Assembly (NCBI GenBank): GCA_965112735.1
Contig: OZ218953.1
Coordinates: 1 to 64,000 of the forward strand
Reading direction: 5' to 3'
From: Phaeosaccion multiseriatum
Lineage: Eukaryota; Ochrophyta, other classes
Length of the DNA: 64,000 bases
Below are positions 60,930 to 64,000 of the stretch, piece by piece. Below the pieces are notes generated by a model. It worked only from the letters and a program-made list of their open reading frames with translations. It searched no databases and had not been told where the DNA came from. Numbering within the stretch: position 1 is the first letter of the stretch; each line of letters opens with the position of its first letter. The translations under genes and the position numbers were made by a program.

Positions 60930-62031
60930 GGTCGGGGGGGGGGTGACGCGCGACCTTCCGTGCAGCCGCCACCCGAGCACGGAGCAAGGCAGACTCCGAT
61001 GGCAGTCGAATAGCACCTAAAGGTACACAACATTGTAGACTCGGCTGCTGACATGACTCCTACCCTCTCCCTTCAGCCGGCTGCACAAGATCGTGGTGAA
61101 GGACAACATCACGTGTGGGGCAGGCCTCGGGCCATTCGTCAAGGACTGCGCATACCTCACAGACCTCACAATCGTCAACGAGGTCAGTGGTCAGCAACAT
61201 CTGCTGCCATCCATCCGCCCTGTTTGCTGCCATCCGTCTGACCATTCTCTCCCCTGTCCTGTCCTTTCCCCTCCCCTGCCCCCCCCCTGTGCCAGGCCGT
61301 GTCTATGGCCACCCTCCCCGCTCTGCTCCTGGGCGTGCAGGGGCACCCCTCCCTGCAGCGGCTGAGGCTCGCCAGGAACGATATTGGCGACGACGGCTGC
61401 AAAGCGTTGGCAAAGGCTCTTGTGGCCTCCCCCATGGCCCCCCTGCAGGAGATTGACATCAGTCGGAATCGCATCGGTGGGTAGAGGCGTATGGGCGGGA
61501 GGGGGAGAGGGGCTCGTCCAAGAGGTGTCGGTTGCGTTGCATTGCTTCTCGCCTTGCGTTCCCTCCCACCTCAAGTCGCCCTCTCCCTCCCCTCACGCCT
61601 TCACCCCCTTACCCCAGGCAAGGAGGGTGCCAAGGAGCTGAGCATGGCTCTGGGCCGCAACAAGCGCCTCCTACTGCTGCGCCTGTCGCACAACCGCCTG
61701 CAGGATGAGGGGGCCGTACACCTGTACAGAGTGCTGAGCAGAGAGAGGAGCGTCGTGCTGGAGGAGCTCTTCCTGGAGGGGAACGGCATCGGCGCCGTCG
61801 GTGAGTGCTTAATGCTCGGGAGAGAGCTCTGCTGTGTGTTGGCTCTCATGCCTGCAGTGCCCTCCCCTCACGCTGCCCCCCTGCTTCCACATACGCCTCT
61901 AACCCCACCCCTTAGGTATCAAGGCCATCCAGCAGACACTCGTGCGCAATCCCTCCATCTCCATCCACATAGACGCGCCCAGGGCCCTCACGGACACGGG
62001 ACTCTCCTCCGTGCGCGTCGTCGTCAGCTGA
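56199..62031 (+). CDS. HET/TIR-like domain plus leucine-rich-repeat protein
   Basis: Thirteen exons: 56199-56580, 56690-57097, 57226-58012, 58171-58783, 59054-59278, 59475-59643, 59832-60008, 60232-60406, 60760-60822, 61077-61182, 61296-61476, 61618-61800 and 61916-62031. All phases agree, giving 1,194 residues. MGNGAG at the N-terminus could be N-myristoylated. A His-rich stretch (HGHDPHGHHGHGHGH) lies near residues 190-225. The core at about 690-805 has LFVSHRWGRPDLPDDE, QFKVVQDFL, YVWVDYSSISQ, a LFVSCTTLIIPR strand and CNRVWCSME. This order matches HET-domain/TIR-like (STIR) signalling modules (SYxWG...WIDxxCIxQ). Residues about 1036-1194 are ribonuclease-inhibitor-type LRRs (LQRLRLARNDIGDDGC; LLLLRLSHNRLQDEG). 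The combination resembles an intracellular innate-immunity or self-recognition receptor without an NTPase. That role is inference. It is a paralogue of the LRR gene at 32.5-43.9 kb. Confidence 0.85.
60415..60600 (+). repeat. 22-bp minisatellite in an intron
   Basis: About eight copies of CAGTAAGGCAGTGATCAGTG plus AT, directly after the exon 8 donor of the 56.2-kb LRR gene. Each copy contains TGATCA palindromes. Confidence 0.93.
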
Positions 62032-62184
62032 CGGCACAAGGCCAACAGAGGCAGCAGGCAGCAGCAGCAGCAGGCAGCGGCAGCAGGCAGAGCAGTACTT
62101 TCACTTGCGCTCTCAGCTCGTTTATCTATAGTACTTGTCTATTATATATACACAATGCCGACAGAGGCTCTTCTTTTGTTCTCT
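62032..62184. terminator. Convergent 3' ends with AT-rich core
   Basis: Only 153 bp separate the stop codons of the LRR gene (plus) and the S74 gene (minus). The sequence holds CAGCAGCAGG repeats and then an AT-rich core (CTATTATATATACAC, about 62138-62152), likely used for 3'-end formation in both directions. Confidence 0.4.
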
Positions 62185-63058
62185 CTATGCCGTCGCCGCT
62201 CTCTCTTGGTGTTGGCCCCCATCCTCCAAAGCCGCCACTCGCTTCTCCAGCGCTGCGATGGTCACCTGAGTTTGAGGGGGGCAGAGGGAGCCAGGGGCGG
62301 ACTAAATGAAATTCGTGGGACGGAAACAAAGGAGGGGGGGGGGAGGAACGCACCTGCTGCTCCTTGACGGCCTCGACGAGCAGGCTTGTCAGCGTCGCGT
62401 ACTGCACGCCGAGATGCCCCTGCAGGCAGGCGGAGGGGAAAGGAGGAAAGGCCTGTGAGTCTTCGTCTAGTCAAGAGGGGAATGCAGCCACAGCGCACAC
62501 GCGCTATTGCCACTTGCCTCGTCGTCTACCTCCGCCACAAGCTCGGGCACGACTTGCTGGACCTCCTGGGCAATGAGGCCGTACTTTAGCGCAGTGCTGG
62601 AGGAGGGCGCGTCGGAGTTCCACAGGTACGTCACCCCTCGAAGGGCACACACCTTCTCCAGGGCCCCCTCCACGGCCTTCACGTCCTTCTTCCACCTCGA
62701 GTCCGAGTAAGTAAAAACAGAATCGGCCAAGTACCCAGCGCCTGTGTGGAGAGGGGGGAGGGGGGATGTTAGGGTCAAACAAGCGAGACAAGCGACACTG
62801 GACTGGCTAAGCCTGGTCCGGCAGAAGGGACTCACCAGCTGAGCTTATCGTGAACATAGCCGTATCCCCTGTGTCCACGAGGCTCAACAGATTGGCAGAT
62901 TGGGTTGCGTGTCCTTTGATGTAGAGCGGAATATCGGTGGCTGCGCTGGGCTCGATGGCAATCGTGCCATGGCTCACCACAGTCCCAACCGCTGCTTCAG
63001 AGCCATGTTGTAGCAAACAAGCCACCAGCAGGCAGAGTGTCAATGGTGCGAGCCACAT
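62185..63058 (-). CDS. Secreted protein with S74 intramolecular chaperone (auto-cleaving) domain
   Basis: Four exons, 63058-62836, 62741-62518, 62419-62354 and 62265-62185, give 197 residues. Residues 1-22 are a signal peptide (LTLCLLVACLLQHGSEA). A short beta-rich stalk follows (TIAIEPSAATDIPLYIKG). From residue 87 comes the Peptidase S74/endosialidase-chaperone domain: SDSRWKKDV (87-95), LRGVTYLW, YGLIAQEVQQVVPELV, LGVQYATLTSLLVEAVKEQQ, and a terminal coiled coil TIAALEKRVAALE. Ser87 and Lys92 have the five-residue spacing of the catalytic Ser-Lys dyad known from phage tailspikes and animal MYRF, so trimerisation-coupled self-cleavage is expected. The second intron seems to start with GC (GACGAG|GCAAGT). 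Very short for the family; the released N-terminal part would be about 86 residues including the signal. Confidence 0.88.
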
Positions 63059-64000
63059 GTCAACCTTTTCCTTCTTTCGCGGAAAGGATATCTTGCTCGA
63101 ACGTTACATTAGTTGCCCTTCCTGAAACTTCAAACTCTCGCCAAGGCTCCTCTGCCCGACATGTCGGACATGTCGAGGCGACATGCCTATGAGCTGCCCG
63201 TCCGCCGTCACTACTCTGGCCACTGCGCGATCTCCCCTGTACGCCACGGGCCGTTGCGGCAGCGAGGTCCTTGGGCGCCATCGTGTTCATAGGGCTGAGG
63301 TAGAGAGAGAGAGAGAGAGAGAGAGGGCGGGGAGGAAGCGCTTGTCCGACGACCGCACGACACCGAACAGCCGAGGACAGTCTCCTCCTCCGCCTCCATT
63401 GGGCGGCATGAAAGGAGCTTTCCATGCTCTCTGTGCGGCCGGTGTTCCAGCCGCTGCTCAGCCGCTGCTCTTTCCGCTGAAGGAACTCCACACACGCCAT
63501 TCCCCTCGCATCCGCCTCTCCCACAATGAAGTCCATGTGACGCCGGCATCGGCCAACGCAACACAGCACAACTGCTCCAAATTCTCGTCTTCCGCGTCTT
63601 CCCACCGCGGAGCCCCTCCTCCTCCGTCCTACAGCCCGAGAGGCCACACACCGCCAAGTCTTGGCATTCTTACAAATGCGCCGTTGGCATGGACCCACCG
63701 CGTCATCTCCTCAAACACGCTGCACGCGATATCCAATTGTCGACCACCTGCCGCATACTCTCTCGTGGCCATCTCTGGACACGCCCTCTTGTCTCACGCA
63801 CAACCCACCCCTCTTCTGACAGCAACCCCTGCAACAATACAGGCAGGCAGGCTCATGCCATCTTCCACCGCCCAATCTGCACATTGGCATGCCGCCCCCT
63901 CAAAGCGACAGCTGAGAGGAACAGCGGCGGCGTACCAAGCACGCTTTCTTCATGGTACGAAGTGCCCCTTCCCCACGAAGACGAAAGCCGACTGCTGGCT
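63059..64000. other. Window end, no confident gene
   Basis: Upstream of the S74 gene. A (GA)n tract lies at about 63300-63326. Minus-strand frames between 63772 and 63470 look partly coding, but no consistent model emerges. Confidence 0.35.
63460..63772 (-). CDS. Possible two-exon fragment of an unrecognised gene
   Basis: A minus-strand ATG at 63772 opens about 34 codons (MATREYAAGGRQLDIACSVF...) up to a GTAAGA donor near 63670. An acceptor near 63635 leads to an acidic segment (WEDAEDENLEQLCCVALADAG) that stops near 63465. The frames join, but nothing else supports the model. It may be a pseudogene, a transposon remnant or chance. Confidence 0.22.

Overview
The window is one end of a eukaryotic nuclear chromosome. 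It opens with 6,246 bp of CCCTAA (TTAGGG) telomere and continues into a GC-rich, gene-dense, extremely intron-rich subtelomere. I rebuilt thirteen genes by joining exons at splice sites whose phases agree. They contain about 102 introns: nearly all GT-AG, three apparently GC-AG, and many filled with a long private microsatellite. Two proteins begin with a signal peptide ending in Ala followed by Phe (ASA-F, VQA-F). This is the bipartite plastid-targeting signature of algae with a red-algal complex plastid (stramenopiles, haptophytes, cryptophytes). The TTAGGG telomere argues against alveolates and plants, which mostly use TTTAGGG. I cannot place the species more closely.

Layout. 1-6246: telomere. 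6247-11757 (-): ten-exon coiled-coil gene transcribed toward the telomere; its last recognisable exon runs in frame into the TTAGGG repeats with no stop. 12977-15963 (-): probable mitochondrial protein with an RGG box. 16279-20921 (-): FNIP-repeat protein with a possible degenerate F-box. 21909-23230 (-): LCIB-type (theta) carbonic anhydrase. 24468-25271 (-): iota-type carbonic anhydrase, also plastid-targeted; a MITE lies between the two enzymes and another MITE complex lies upstream. 26235-29194 (-): coiled-coil protein. 29567-30335 (+) and 31108-32029 (-): two small orphan proteins. 32453-43921 (+): 27-exon protein with a degenerate HET/TIR-like core and leucine-rich repeats. 44500-54257 (-): type I membrane protein whose ectodomain is built from tandemly duplicated 396-bp cassette exons separated by GAGT-repeat introns. 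54530-55794 (+): NatB catalytic subunit NAA20. 56199-62031 (+): second, better preserved HET/TIR-like plus LRR protein. 62185-63058 (-): secreted protein with an S74 self-cleaving chaperone domain.

How the genes fit together. The two adjacent carbonic anhydrases belong to unrelated families and look like a small CO2-concentrating module. The two LRR proteins are paralogues that share a core domain and intron positions, and they flank the membrane receptor-like gene. That is a typical subtelomeric mix of fast-evolving recognition-type genes. NAA20 is the only clear housekeeping gene.

Limits: exon models come from reading frames and splice consensus only. No transcript or database was consulted, and domain calls come from motif recognition.
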